Both the position numbers and the translations under genes were made by a program. Below are positions 1 through 10,978 of a stretch of DNA of 64,000 bases, piece after piece (the stretch's first letter is position 1; each line of letters starts with the position of its first letter). The notes beneath the pieces were generated by a model. It had not been told where the DNA came from and searched no databases. It saw nothing but the letters and a program-made list of their open reading frames with translations. Location of the stretch: NCBI GenBank assembly GCA_977006965.1, contig OZ345360.1, positions 186,001 to 250,000 on the forward strand, read 5' to 3'. This DNA comes from Phymatolithon calcareum (Eukaryota; Rhodophyta; Florideophyceae; Hapalidiales).

Positions 1-998
1 ATTCTCCGCTCTGTCCATCCCATACACGAACGGTTCCGTCCAAAGATCCCGAAACGATTCGACTTCCGTCCCCGTTCATTGCAACGCACCATACACCACC
101 CTCGTGTCCACGGAGTGGTCCCAACACGCATTCTCCGCTTTGCCCATCCCATAAACGAACGGTTCTGTCCCAAGATCCCGAAACAATTCGACTTCCGTCC
201 CCGTTCATTGCAACGCACACCACACCACGCTCGTGTCCACGGAGTGGTCCCAACACGCATTCTCCGCTTTGCCCATCCCATACACGAACGGTTTCGTCCA
301 AAGATCCCGAAACAATTCGACTTCCGTCCCCGTTCATTGCAACGCACAGCACATCATTCTCGTGTCCACGGAGTGGTCCCAACACGCATGCTCCGCTCTG
401 CCCATCCCATACACGAACGGTTCTGTCATCAGATCCCGAAAAAATTCGACTTCCGTCACCGTTCATTGCAACGCACACCACATCGTACTCGTGTCCACGG
501 AGTGGTCCCAACACGCATTCTCCGCTTTGCCCATCCCACACACGAACGGTTCCGTCCAAAGATCCCGAAACAATTCGACTTCCGTCCCCGTTCATTGCAA
601 CGCACAGCACATCATTCTCGTGTCCACGGAGTGGTCCCAACACGCATTCTCCGCTCTGCCCATCCCATACACGAACGGTTCCGTCCCAAGATCCCGAAAC
701 AATTCGACTTCCGTCACCGTTCATTGCAACGCACACCACACAATGCTCGTGTCCACGGAGTGGTCCCAACACGCATTCTCCGCTCTGCCCATCCCATACA
801 CGAACGGTTCCGTCCAAAGATCCCGAAACGATTCGACTTCCGTCCCCGTTCATTGCAACGCACCATACACCACCCTCGTGTCCACGGAGTGGTCCCAACA
901 CGCATTCTCCGCTTTGCCCATCCCATAAACGAACGGTTCTGTCCCAAGATCCCGAAACAATTCGACTTCCGTCCCCGTTCATTGCAACGCACTCCACA
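1..998 (-). repeat. Array of about eight 126-bp WD40-encoding repeats (distal half of copy 1)
   Basis: Each 126-bp unit encodes one 42-residue WD40 repeat on the minus strand, with constant blocks NGDGSRIVSGS, VRVWDGQSGECVLGPL and GH. The two-repeat stretch 1-215 is repeated almost base for base at 776-990 (one difference noticed), a higher-order duplication of two units. The array ends at the duplicated target ACTCCACA (991-998), where the hAT element begins. The first unit is cut by the window edge. Confidence 0.9.
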
Positions 999-1356
999 CA
1001 GGGGTCGTGCGCAATCCATTGCTATTGCAATTAATTGCAATTCGTAGCAATTCGACACAAATTGGGTTCTGATGAAGAATTGCAATTCGAATTGCTGGTC
1101 GGTAGGTTGTACGAAAGTGTATAGTTCAGCAAGAGCAGAGTTGAAGGAAATAACGATCACTTCAAATGTATCATGCGTAGTACGTGGTAATTGGTTGTCG
1201 GTAGCATCTAATTTTATTATATAACTCGGGCCAGTATAAGCGTTCACCGGGGGAGCACTGCACCTTTTTGGCCCAAATCAACTAAATAACTATCGGGCCA
1301 AAATGTTGCCGTGCTCCCCTAGTGTTAGGTACGTAAAATTCTACGTACTGTATACA

Positions 1357-1694
1357 CAGGGGAATGTTAGAGGGGGAGTAAAGCAAACCCCTTTTCTACC
1401 CTCCCAGTGATTGCCTTGCGCGTATGAAACACTACAAATGTATCATAGAAGTATGTGAGAAATAGAAGAATAGCTGTAAGTCTTTCGCGAACATTACGAG
1501 TTCGTAATGTGAACGAGGCTCTCGTTGCAGATCCATTTCGTGGTGAGAATAAATGGAATTAATGTTTTCTGGCACTCGATGTGCACTGTGCACAAATCGC
1601 CCATGGCGCATGATTTATAGTTTTCGCAAATATTTTTCTTCGTGTCAGACTTTTGAAATGTCTCAGATGCCTCGAGCTCTCTAACATTCCCCTG
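1357..1694. mobile_element. Nested MITE, 338 bp, with 16-bp perfect inverted ends
   Basis: The left end CAGGGGAATGTTAGAG is matched by its exact inverse at 1,679-1,694. The 7-mer GTATACA flanks both sides (1,350-1,356 and 1,695-1,701), a likely target duplication of 7-8 bp. It lies inside the larger hAT element and so inserted later. Its end resembles that of the element at 39,665-40,229, so the two are probably one family. Confidence 0.75.
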
Positions 1695-1714
1695 GTATAC
1701 AGTTACAACGTTCC

Positions 1715-1800
1715 TGAATTCAACCATCCATGTGATCGTTCTGTTGTAGTGGTCTGCGTAGACCACTACAACAGAACGATCACATGGATGGTTGAATTCA
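1715..1800. repeat. Near-perfect hairpin, 41-bp arms, 4-nt loop
   Basis: The arm at 1,715-1,755 is the exact reverse complement of 1,760-1,800, with GCGT between. It lies in the hAT element just right of the nested MITE. It could be a foldback element or a by-product of transposition. A transcript through it would form a long double-stranded stem. Confidence 0.85.
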
Positions 1801-2307
1801 TTCATCCGTTCAAGTATAACGGTATGGGTGTCTAGAGTGCCGTTTCTGAAAAGACAGATAGAAGAGTCAATATAAAAAGTGAAGTCGTACATTTATCCAA
1901 AGCACACTACCAGACCCACTCGACAACACCTAAACAAATTTCGCTCTTCCAATCATGGTACTACCTATTCCGAAACCGAAGCCGAACCAAGTTGTACAGC
2001 AGCTAATGCAACTCCTTCGCGAACAGCCTCGAGATATCTATTCACGTCAATCAACCGCTCTTACTGGGATGATCAAACCGTGAAGGAAGATATGTCAAGC
2101 GTTGTCAAGCAGCGTGTTGAACAGGCTATCGCAGAAGACGAAAGTTTCGTACACCTAGGAGAAGAGGCATGAATAAACAATTAACTTGGATATTGCGGGA
2201 AGTATTCAAATTGCAATCCGAATTGCTGACTAACCGTAGTGAGCAATTGAATTGTTTAATTGCGCGACAAACAGCAATGTCGAGCAATGGAATTGGCACT
2301 ACCCCTG

Positions 2308-2460
2308 ACTCCACACCATCCTCGTGTCCACGGAGTGGTCCCAGTACGCATTCTCCGCTCTGCCCATCCCATACACGAACGGTTCCGGCATCAAGTCCCG
2401 AAACAATTCGACTTCCGTCCCCGTTCATTGCAACACTCTTGACCACATCGTCATGACCCT
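2308..2460 (-). repeat. Proximal WD40 repeat stub of copy 1
   Basis: This is the remainder of the WD40 array on the promoter side of the hAT insertion, starting with the second copy of the target duplication ACTCCACA. It encodes about one repeat with a variant stretch, SGLDAGT, where most repeats have SGSxDxT, joined to the more divergent first blades that follow the NB-ARC part. Confidence 0.8.
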
Positions 2461-4843
2461 TCAGTGTAGGCACAGTACACATCGCTTGCAAATCGAAAAC
2501 ATGGATTTCCTCTCCTTGACCGACTGCAATTATATTTTGTTCTTCACTGAAACACAGGGCTCTAACTTTCCCCTCAAAGTCGATACGGGACAGTTGCCGG
2601 CCATCCGCCCTCCATCGCACCTCATGCTTCGGCACATAGTGAGGCTTCGGAACATGCATCGACACACTTGACAGGAAGCGCTGCACAAACTCGGACGATC
2701 TGTACTGCGACTGCAACCGCCCGTACATTTCAAACGGAGTTGTATGAATACTCTTGTTGATGTTCACCCAGCTTTCTTCGAGCGCCCTCACCACTGCGTC
2801 AGCCCCAATAACTCTCCCGCTACCATCCAATAATTCCTGAAAATCGTCCCGCAGACCAACTATTCCTCCAACCTTCATTCGCCTCCTCGACCATCGTACA
2901 TCCGACAGTAACGATTTCAGTTCACACCCTTCACTCATACCCAAGTGTCGAGCAAGATTTTTTTCAATGTACCCATCCTCGCGTAATTTTTCATAATCCC
3001 ACCACTCGCGGCAAATATACTTATTTGATTGCACCACGTTCCCAGCCGCTTTCCGTATGTATCCGTCGAGTAATTGTGCATGCCAAAGAGAAACACGATT
3101 GTTTTCAATAGACATCTTCTTGGCTTGTTCAAGCACGAGATCATGCAATGCCAGTCCGTCAACCTGTCCCGCTGGCGTTGTGTGCCAGCGCCGTAAAACT
3201 AGGTGCATATCTGAGAGTTTAGACATAAGTTGCTTAGTCGCTGGCTCGTCAGTCTCCCACAGACGTTTCAGCGATGTCCGAGGAATCCAACCCTGCTTGC
3301 GTAGAACACTTAGCGCCTCAAACTTTTCTCTCACGTTCAATGCGCATCCAAGTTTCCTTCGACCTTCTGTCCCAAGCGCCCACTTTTCGCAATGTTGCAA
3401 ACTGGTCTCAACCACAGCCCTCAGTCCCCGGTACTCTTCAATATTTTCGTCTCCTACACTTTCGATGTTTTCTTTCAGCTCATGCGCATAGATTACTGCC
3501 GATACACAAATCCTCCCACTGTTTTCTTCGATCACGTTGCGCAGACCCGTCCCAGCAGCACCTAATGCCACTGGCAGTCCAGCGCACACATCCAAGATGT
3601 CTCGAAATGCCGTCCAACTGTCGCTTGATGCATGAACACGTTCAATTTCGATCCCAGCATACTTGACAAGAATCTTCAACGCCTCCTGCCCACGAACTTC
3701 GCGCGGAATGAACTTCACCTCGACGAACTGTTGTGAGATCGACTTCTCCCGTGTCGATATCACCATCGCACTTGATCGTGAGTTGCAAAGCAACAGCTTA
3801 AGCGAACTTAGATATCCAATTGGGTGCTCGTCGAAAGACCAGATATCATCGCACACGAACAGGGCGCATCTACCTTTGAACCACAAAGACGCTTGTTTAG
3901 CAGCTGATTCTGCAGATCTCTTATTTGTGATATCTCTGGCAACACACTTGCCACCAGAGCTTTCAACAAAGTGTGCAACACCTTCAATCACATCCTCTTC
4001 AGCAGCGTCCTGTCCAAGAGTTATGAAGAACACCCCGTCCAAGTACTTCTTCTTCACTTCTGCTTCACGGCAAACACCCTGAAGTGCAACAGTTTTCCCC
4101 ACTCCACCCATTCCCACTGCCCCAACCACACTTCCGCTAACAGCAGCCGTCACCCTTGCACCGCCACAGTTCGACAATATTTCACGCTTCAACAATGCCT
4201 CCATCGTATCACCACTGAAGTTTAGTACCACATTCTTTGGAAGCGGCGGCTCATCAAAATGCGCAACGTATTCGTCACATGCAATCATGTCATTACGTCT
4301 CATGGAAGGGGTAACGAGAGCTATTGACACATGTTCAATCGTGGATCGAGCCTCCTTCCATATCGAGTCAAGTTCTGTAAGCGCTGCTTTCACCTTCTTC
4401 ACCCTAGGGAATAGCTTGCCCTCATTCACTGCACGACCGTCAACAATTCGACTCCTGTTCCGCAATGAATGACGCCCTCGTTTCGACGGGTTACCGACCG
4501 CATGAGAGCTCCCACTCGCATATGCAGGAGACCTCTCTCTTGTAAACTCATCCTCCAGACTCTTCAAGATGGCCCCTGCCGTTGTCAGAGATTCCTCAAC
4601 TGGCTTGAGAATATCGCGAAATGTGCTTATCGCACTTTCCCCAATGGATTCCTTGTCATCTACAAGCGTTGTATCGATTCTTCTAACACTTCTTCTGCAG
4701 TCTTCGAACGACTTGATTGAAGAATGCCAGTTGTCGGGCAGTGACCCGAAGTCTTCGCACCGAATCTTTAGGTTGGACAATCTCTGTGCCAACTGATTGA
4801 TTGTGCCGACAACTCCGAGCACAGGACCTACGGCTTCGGCCAT

Positions 4844-5162
4844 TCCGGGAAGGGGAAAAGACAAGGTAAACCCTAAGCTGTGAGCTTACCACCTTGTGTG
4901 GCGTGCTTTGCAAAACTCCTCACGCGGGATCGGAGGACGCGAACACGAGTGTACTCAAGAATCAGTTTTGGTGGAAGTGTGTCTCTGTGCGGAGGCGCCG
5001 TATTAACGAGTAGACAATCACCGTACAGTAGATACCTGCAGTTGCACCTACAGTACAGGTGCAAGTGTGCGTAGAGTATACTGAAATCATACTGTACAGC
5101 AGCACCCCGAAAAATCTGAAGGGGGTGCAAGGTGATCATACAGTAGAGAAAGTATTCACTAA
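4844..5162. promoter_or_regulatory. Upstream flank of receptor copy 1, shared with copy 2
   Basis: This stretch is homologous to 18,422-18,760 upstream of the intact paralogue, so the duplication included the promoter and leader. A unit containing GTGCGTAGAGTATAC, a run of AAGGGG type and AAGGTGATCAT occurs once here and twice in tandem upstream of copy 2. No TATA box is clear. No independent gene is seen. Confidence 0.6.
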
Positions 5163-6588
5163 ATTAGAAATAAATTCATGAATGAGGAAATTCGCTGCAT
5201 GGACCGAAAAAGGTGGCAAAATTCGCTAAATCGGCACCCCTTGCAATAACTACTACTCGCTATGATACACAGAGCACTCTATAGGAATAAACTTATCAAA
5301 AAAATAATATTTATTTCATGCGCAACTCTCTATACTTCAGCTCCTTGTCGCAAGTAGCATCTCCGTCATCGCAGGCGGTGACGTCAATTATCATGGACTG
5401 AGCCGCTTTGTCGATGTGTTTTCGCTTTGTCTCAACAATATTGCGGATGTTCGGCTTGGCGCATGTCTGCGAGAAGTGACCGTTGTTTCCGCGCGAGGAG
5501 CCGTGACGGGACCTCATTTCAGACAGGAAGTAGGGCGTCTTGCGCTTGCGGTCCAGCTTAGCGACAAGGTCAAACGGAACCAAATCATCCTGTCCTAGCT
5601 GGTAACCAGTGACTGCAACACGAATGATGATGCCCTCGTGTTGCTTGGCCCACGTTATCAATAGCCATGGGTCCCACACCAGATCTTTTTTCACGGGTCG
5701 AACGCGACTCGATGCTGCACCAAGCGTCTAGAACAGTACAAAAGTGCAGCGACGACGTGGATACATGGCCGCTGGTGCTCTTCAAAGTGGCGGCAAGAGC
5801 ATGTAGCGCGGTAGTCGCTGTTAACTACCACAGGGAATGGTGTCACTTGGCTGCTAATAACAAACCTCAGCATGTCACTTTCGATGACCTCCGGCTCCAC
5901 AAGCGGCTTCTCCGCTCAGAGGATTTTTCCTAGTGCTTCTTGTAGCAGCAAGGCGTGAGGAACTTGCCCGTCGATGAGCCTTGCCAATAGACGTGTTTTG
6001 GGCGATTACGAGGTTGACAACGTCTTCAAAGTTTGCTCCAGGGCAGTCACCCACTCTTAGCACGAGCTCCATCTTCTCCATGAGTTCAGACGGTTCGGGC
6101 GAGAGCGTTGTGAGTTAGCTTAGCAGTCGAATGCAACGAGGAGCAGAGTACTTTGCGTAGCGGATTAGTAGTGTAATAATAAGGAAGCTGATTGAAGATA
6201 TGGGTAGTCAAGAAGCATGGGCAATTGGTACACTCAGCAGAACCCTGAAGAAGCTCACATGGACCCCTACCGAAGAGAATGAAGTGGCGCGAGCCATTGA
6301 CGTGATATTATGCAATTCTGAATAAGATAACTGACAACTCTCGATGCTAGTATAATGCCATTAGAAACGTGCCGACTTTCCTCAAGTTGGGACACATGGT
6401 ACCTTCGCAATAAATCCTCTTAATTACGTGTAATGATAGGCGGCTGTCTAGCTGAAATCATAGCGAGTAGTAGTTTTTGCAAGGGTGCCGATTTAGCGAA
6501 TTTTGCCACCTTTTTCGGTCCATACAGCGAATTTCCTCATTCATGAATACTGTACATGTCTAATGAATTAATTTATTAGAAATAAATT
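5163..6588 (-). mobile_element. Mutator-like element (MULE) remnant with about 85-bp inverted ends
   Basis: About 5,175-5,260 and 6,463-6,548 are near-identical inverted copies, both containing GAGGAAATTCGCTG and GGTGGCAAAATTCGC. The 14-mer ATTAGAAATAAATT is directly repeated at 5,163-5,176 and 6,575-6,588, but it lies about 25 bases outside the right inverted end, so it may not be a simple target duplication. The minus strand between carries broken frames. The one at 5,691-5,900 has a SWIM zinc finger (CSCRHF... then PCIHV). The one at 5,311-5,694 ends in a basic stretch and a decayed zinc knuckle (GNNGHFSQTC). SWIM plus zinc knuckle is the usual C-terminal order of MULE transposases. The DDE catalytic part is missing, so this is an internally deleted relic. 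Confidence 0.75.
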
Positions 6589-6639
6589 GTATACATATCT
6601 AAATTTAATACGGTACGATCGAGAACGCACCAGAAGACA

Positions 6640-7780
6640 CTCTATCATATGCATTCTCCTCCGGGAAAAAGACTTGCATCCTCCTTTTCAAGGTGAGCGT
6701 TCGCACACGATCTTGGCCATTTTACTGTAGACGACATGAGCATGTACGGATACACCATCAACTGCAATAGCGCGTTGGTACACTTGTGGGACTGGGCATA
6801 TCTGTTCCAACTTTTCCGCATGTCGATATTGGTCAGCCAAAAATGAGTCACGCTGCTTGACATGAAGATCGCACTTTGGCACTTTGGCTTGTACCGGTAC
6901 ACAGAGTGACATCAGCTCGCGCGGTCGTGATGAGCTCCACTTGTCCTCGGGTCATGTCCATGAGCGTCCCACAACCGGCATCCGTTGTCAACCGAGAAGT
7001 CCAACCGACCAACCGCCGACTACACAGCTCAGTTGGTGCCCGACTGCGGCCGCAGCTCAGACGATGCTTACTGTAGCTACAATGGCAACATAGTACGTAG
7101 TTAACGCACGTCATCTTGTTTGTTTTTCGAGGCGCAACAGAAGCAGATAGTGGAACACTGTGACGGGCACAAAAAACCGATGCTGGGGTGCCGCTGAGCG
7201 CGCAAAGCCGAAGGCAACGAGAAGATACCAGTCGGCGGTATGCGCCCTGCATGAAAGCGCAGCACGATGCAGAGAGAGGCCATAATCCTGTCGCCAGTGT
7301 AGCCGAAGTCGGAGCTTCCTCGACTCGTTCGCTTACGATCGAGTAAAGCTGTGCAGTGCTTTCGGAAAGCGCGTGATCACGACGCAGGGGGTTGACGACA
7401 AGCAAAGCGCACCAGTAGTGGACTTGGTGGTGCTTCCGCGCGAGCTGCTGCTTCACCCGCCGCAACCGCTCCAGCTCATGCGGCCTGCAACGGCCTCTTT
7501 AAAACGTCTACCCTGTGGATTGGAGCCGTCGTGGGAACGAACAGTCGCGAAGTCGACTTTGACCAGCTGATCTCTGCTGTAACTTCCCGCGATCAACATC
7601 CCGACAAGGCTCATCGCATCCTTGTGCGGAAAACCCGGCTTATCGTCATCGGTTGTAACGCTGGAAAGAACTTTTGCCAGCTCCACTGCAACGCGCAGCG
7701 CCTTCAAGACGGAGGCATATGAACTACAAGCTTCACAACGCACTCTTCCAGTGGCAAGTCGAAGAGGCAACGGCAGATAA
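6640..7780 (-). other. Decayed minus-strand open frames, probably transposon-derived
   Basis: Three overlapping minus-strand frames (6,688-6,912; 6,848-7,465; 7,453-7,770) change frame from one to the next and are not recognised. The first reads like a soluble helical protein, the second is rich in Cys, Ser and Arg and may be non-coding. The position next to a MULE relic and the frame breaks suggest an old mobile element. No function can be given. Confidence 0.3.
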
Positions 7781-9300
7781 GGTCATCCGTCATTGTTGCC
7801 ATCGCCACTACTGTGGATAACTTTATGGATTTGCATGGCAGGGGCGGGGAAACATCCGTCAGGTTGCCTCATTGCTGCGGCAGCAGGCCGGCCTCAACCT
7901 TAAGCAAATACAGGTGCACGGCATCATCCAGCGGAAAACTGGCCGGCAGGACCATCTTCTGGCGCCTTCCATGCGTGGCGTATTGGCTGGTTCGGTCAGT
8001 AGGAGCACACCTATGCATGGAAGACAGAGCATATGGTTATGATCGTGCGTATTGCATTGCATGTGAATGCCGTAATACAAGAGGCCACGACTCCCGCGCC
8101 GGTGCAAGCCAGGCCGAACAACAAGCGCAAGAAGCGCCAGAAGCGCCAGAAGCGCCAGAAGCGCCAGAAGCGCTACGAGCCGTCAGTGTGAAATCCGCGC
8201 ACTTGCTCAGCATGCGGGCGGATGAGGCACAACTCCAGAATCAGTCCTTGTCGTAACATCAACCGAATTGCCAACGCCGACTAAAGTGACTGAGGAGATC
8301 ACTCCTCAACTCACGTAAATGGGGACATTGGCATCGCGGAGAGCCGAATGCGTAGTGAGTATGGAAGCGACAGCAGCAGCGTATCGCTTTTGTACCAGAT
8401 TCAGATTCAGAGTCCCCTTGTTTATGAGAAAACAGTACCGTGGCAATCTGCTCGTGAAAAACGTGACGGTCATATTCAGCAACTTTGGTTTCCGTCAAGT
8501 CCCAACTACAGTAGCAAATATCCTCGATTAGTAGTCTTACCTCTATTACGTCCCAGCATCGGGCGCGAATCGGTTCATACATACTCTCTTCGCTTTTTCG
8601 GTTCAGTACCGCTAAAAAAGTGTACTGTATGTACTTTTGATATTCATTTCTTTAACACAGAATATGCGGGTAAAGTGGGCCTTTTTAGTCGATTTTCGAA
8701 CCAAAAGGGAGGGCACTTTTTTTGTTCTCCACCCATGTGCCGACTTTTTTACATGGAATGAAAGACAAGAACGAGGAAGAATAGTGAGTACGTTCAGTTC
8801 TACAGTATTTGTAAATATCGGTGCGCCGAGATGTGGTCGTTCAAAGCTTGCAATTTGGCGGGAGCAAGTCGATAGTGGGCCAAAAACGGGATTTGAGGTG
8901 TATCATATGCGATGACAGTGTACAAACTAATGCAATGGCACAGCCGCTGTCAACATTTCAGGAGCGCCAATACATAGTGCGCACACTAAACTTAGTATCA
9001 ACAGTATCAACATGAACTAAAGAGATGCGTCCAATTGTTTTGAGCAATTTTTTTAAAGCATAGGCGTCCTAATTCAACTTCATTATTGGGACAAGCACCG
9101 TAAGGTGAGCTTATTAAGCACTCATTCATTTGGCAATTATGGAGCGTGCAAAGAGGATTTGAGTTACAAAATCAATATATTACGGGAGACGAAAAAGCAA
9201 GCAGGAAGCGACAAATGTTAGAAACAATCCAGATCTTCCTCATGGTCCATGTCTAGAACCGGAGACAATTATCGAAAAACCCAGATGATGACTGTGAGCG
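7781..9300. other. Intergenic stretch with a 9-bp tandem repeat
   Basis: No convincing gene is seen. At about 8,129-8,173 the 9-mer GAAGCGCCA is repeated four to five times, giving Glu-Ala-Pro in one frame. The palindromic word TACTGTA occurs near 8,622. The remaining short frames look like chance. Confidence 0.5.
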
Positions 9301-10978
9301 TTTTAATCGCTAGTGAGGAGGAGCCCGTGTGCCCACGAGAGGTTCCTTCCCTACTTCTGTCCTATTCGATCGCACTTTACTGTCAAGCGTCATATATTCT
9401 TCAGACGAGCAGAGATCTGGGGCAAAGGCGACGATAAAACATATGCTGCTACCCTGGGCTTGTCTCGCAAATTCTCGACAACAACTTGCACGTCGCGTAC
9501 GAATTAATGCTGTGGAAGAGCAGTTTCGAAAACGCATTCTCCCAATCGCACTTCGGCCCTCTCCTCCGACTTCCGCGCTTCACACTCTGCGTCTCAGTTT
9601 CGATTCCATATCCACCGCAACTACATTCACATCGTCGTTTCTCAACAGACATCCATCCATGCGTGCCGCCGCACACCTTGAAACCCATCCCTCCGGTTCC
9701 CCGTCCACAAATGTCCCCCACCTCTGCTCAACCCCATGTACCATTGTACTCCCCACGCCCCTGTCAATTGCCATATCGAACTCACGGGAACTTGTGCCCG
9801 CCCTCTCCATCGAAATGTTTCATTCCGCTCTCCGAGAAATTGTCAGTATTCCCGCCGTCCCGCCGGTCATCTTCAAACCTTCCACAGCCACCGTGAAGTC
9901 GCGTTAATGTGTCCCGACTCCTCTCGTGCAAACGGTGTCCTCGTCTTCCAATTCCTGTGCATCGGACCGCAACTCATACGCGCACCCGTCGCCGCCGCCA
10001 CCTCCGACTCCTCAATTCAGCGACTTCCGCTCGTCACGGCCGGTTTGTGCGCATCCGCCACTCTGTCCACCGGTCCCTCATCGATCTGCGTTGGCAAACT
10101 GCGCGTCTCACGCACCGCACTGTCGCTCAAGACCGCCCCGGGTGGCACGGCGAACCCGCTACAGTAGCGCTACGTGTGTGCGCGGGCGACCGCGACGCGT
10201 TGGGCGGACGTGCGGATGTGAACGCTCTCCCCGCTGCCGCTGTTGCTGTCACTGTCAGAGCCAACGTCGTCGTTCTGGCGACAGAGGAGGCCGAAGTAGC
10301 AGCCGTACTTTCCGCGCGCGCCACGGCAAATTTGCCCGTCGTATGCCTAGGTGCCACCCGCTGTGCTCGAGCGCTCAGCCTTCATGCGTCGGCACACAAT
10401 GAGTGCTCATCTGTGTTGCACGTTTCGTGCGAAGCGGGGGGAAGTGGATGATGAATTCACGCTGTCGTTCCTTCAGGGTCGTTCAAAGATGATGATGCGA
10501 CGCTGCCGCATAGAACGCGTTCTGTGACTTGGGCCGATCAGATCGTGGCTCCTGTGCCGGTGCGCGCCAGCAGTTGGCAAGGCAGTTGCGAAAGAAGGTG
10601 GACGGAAACTTTGACGGGGGCGGACAAAGCGGCGGCGCTTTAGCAAATCTCACTGCAATCTTCGACGATGGCGATCAAGCGGCGAACAGCTTTCGGAAGC
10701 TGCCGTTTGGCGGCTTGTATTTTTAATCGCGGGACTGTTCGTGTTGTCGGCCAATGGAACGCGACGTTGTAATTTGTGACCAATGGCACACTGACATAAT
10801 TCTCATCAGATCGGAGAATAATTTTCATTGGGTAGAAAATATAGGATATTCCTAAATATGACCAAAATTCCGAAGGCATCTTTCGTTCCACTCGGAGCAG
10901 AGTCTTCGGTGGAGGGAATGGAAGACCTTCTATGGTCAAGCGGCTCGGCGTCATGCGGTAAGAAGCGTATGCATCGCC
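9301..10978. other. GC- and pyrimidine-rich stretch without a recognisable gene
   Basis: Several overlapping frames on both strands (for example + 9,486-9,896 and + 9,926-10,402) are open, but their products are Pro-, Ser- and Arg-rich with no domain, and several begin at GTG or TTG. Base composition, not coding selection, is the likely reason. An untranslated or decayed gene cannot be excluded. Confidence 0.4.

Larger units (their letters stand above)
999..2307. mobile_element. Non-autonomous hAT-family DNA transposon, 1,309 bp
   Basis: The ends are inverted repeats starting CAGGGGTCGTGC (left) and CAGGGGTAGTGC (right, read inward), matching at about 21 of the first 25 bases. They are flanked by a perfect 8-bp direct repeat, ACTCCACA, at 991-998 and 2,308-2,315. 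A CAGGG terminus and an 8-bp duplication are the hallmarks of hAT elements. Removing the element and one target copy restores the WD40 repeat unit seen in the paralogue. No transposase is recognisable. The interior is itself layered: a foldback of about 28-bp arms near 1,248-1,322, a nested MITE at 1,357-1,694 and a 41-bp-arm hairpin at 1,715-1,800. Confidence 0.9.
1..4843 (-). pseudogene. STAND receptor (NB-ARC + WD40), copy 1, split by a hAT element
   Basis: This gene is closely similar to the intact paralogue at 14,432-18,421 over its whole N-terminal and NB-ARC part. The ATG at 4,843 gives MAEAVGPVLG; a longer frame upstream begins only at TTG. The NB-ARC motifs are present: P-loop GMGGVGKT, Walker B LFVCDDIW, STRE, GLPVAL and an LHD (MHD-like) motif. 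The WD40 part is interrupted after about two repeats at 2,307/2,308 by the element at 999-2,307. Its continuation, about eight more 42-residue repeats, is at 1-998 and runs off the window. Read-through of the element would end at 2,126 with about 60 foreign residues, giving a truncated receptor of about 905 residues. The part still open could be expressed as a helical-domain + NB-ARC protein with a stump of propeller, so pseudogene is the likely but not certain status. Confidence 0.85.

Noticed and set aside
79-1047. A 322-codon plus-strand frame at the window start
   Set aside because: It is the same antisense repeat artefact as above, starts at TTG, and runs into the hAT element.
1494-1892. 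A 132-codon frame inside the hAT element as a transposase
   Set aside because: It crosses the boundary of the nested MITE and both arms of a 41-bp hairpin, and has no hAT dimerisation or DDE motif.
3057-4796. Plus-strand frames opposite the NB-ARC coding region
   Set aside because: They are conserved between both receptor copies only because the true coding strand is. No domain or sensible start is present.
9449-10451. Overlapping Pro/Ser/Arg-rich frames as genes
   Set aside because: They are open on both strands, low in complexity, often without ATG, and carry no recognisable motif.
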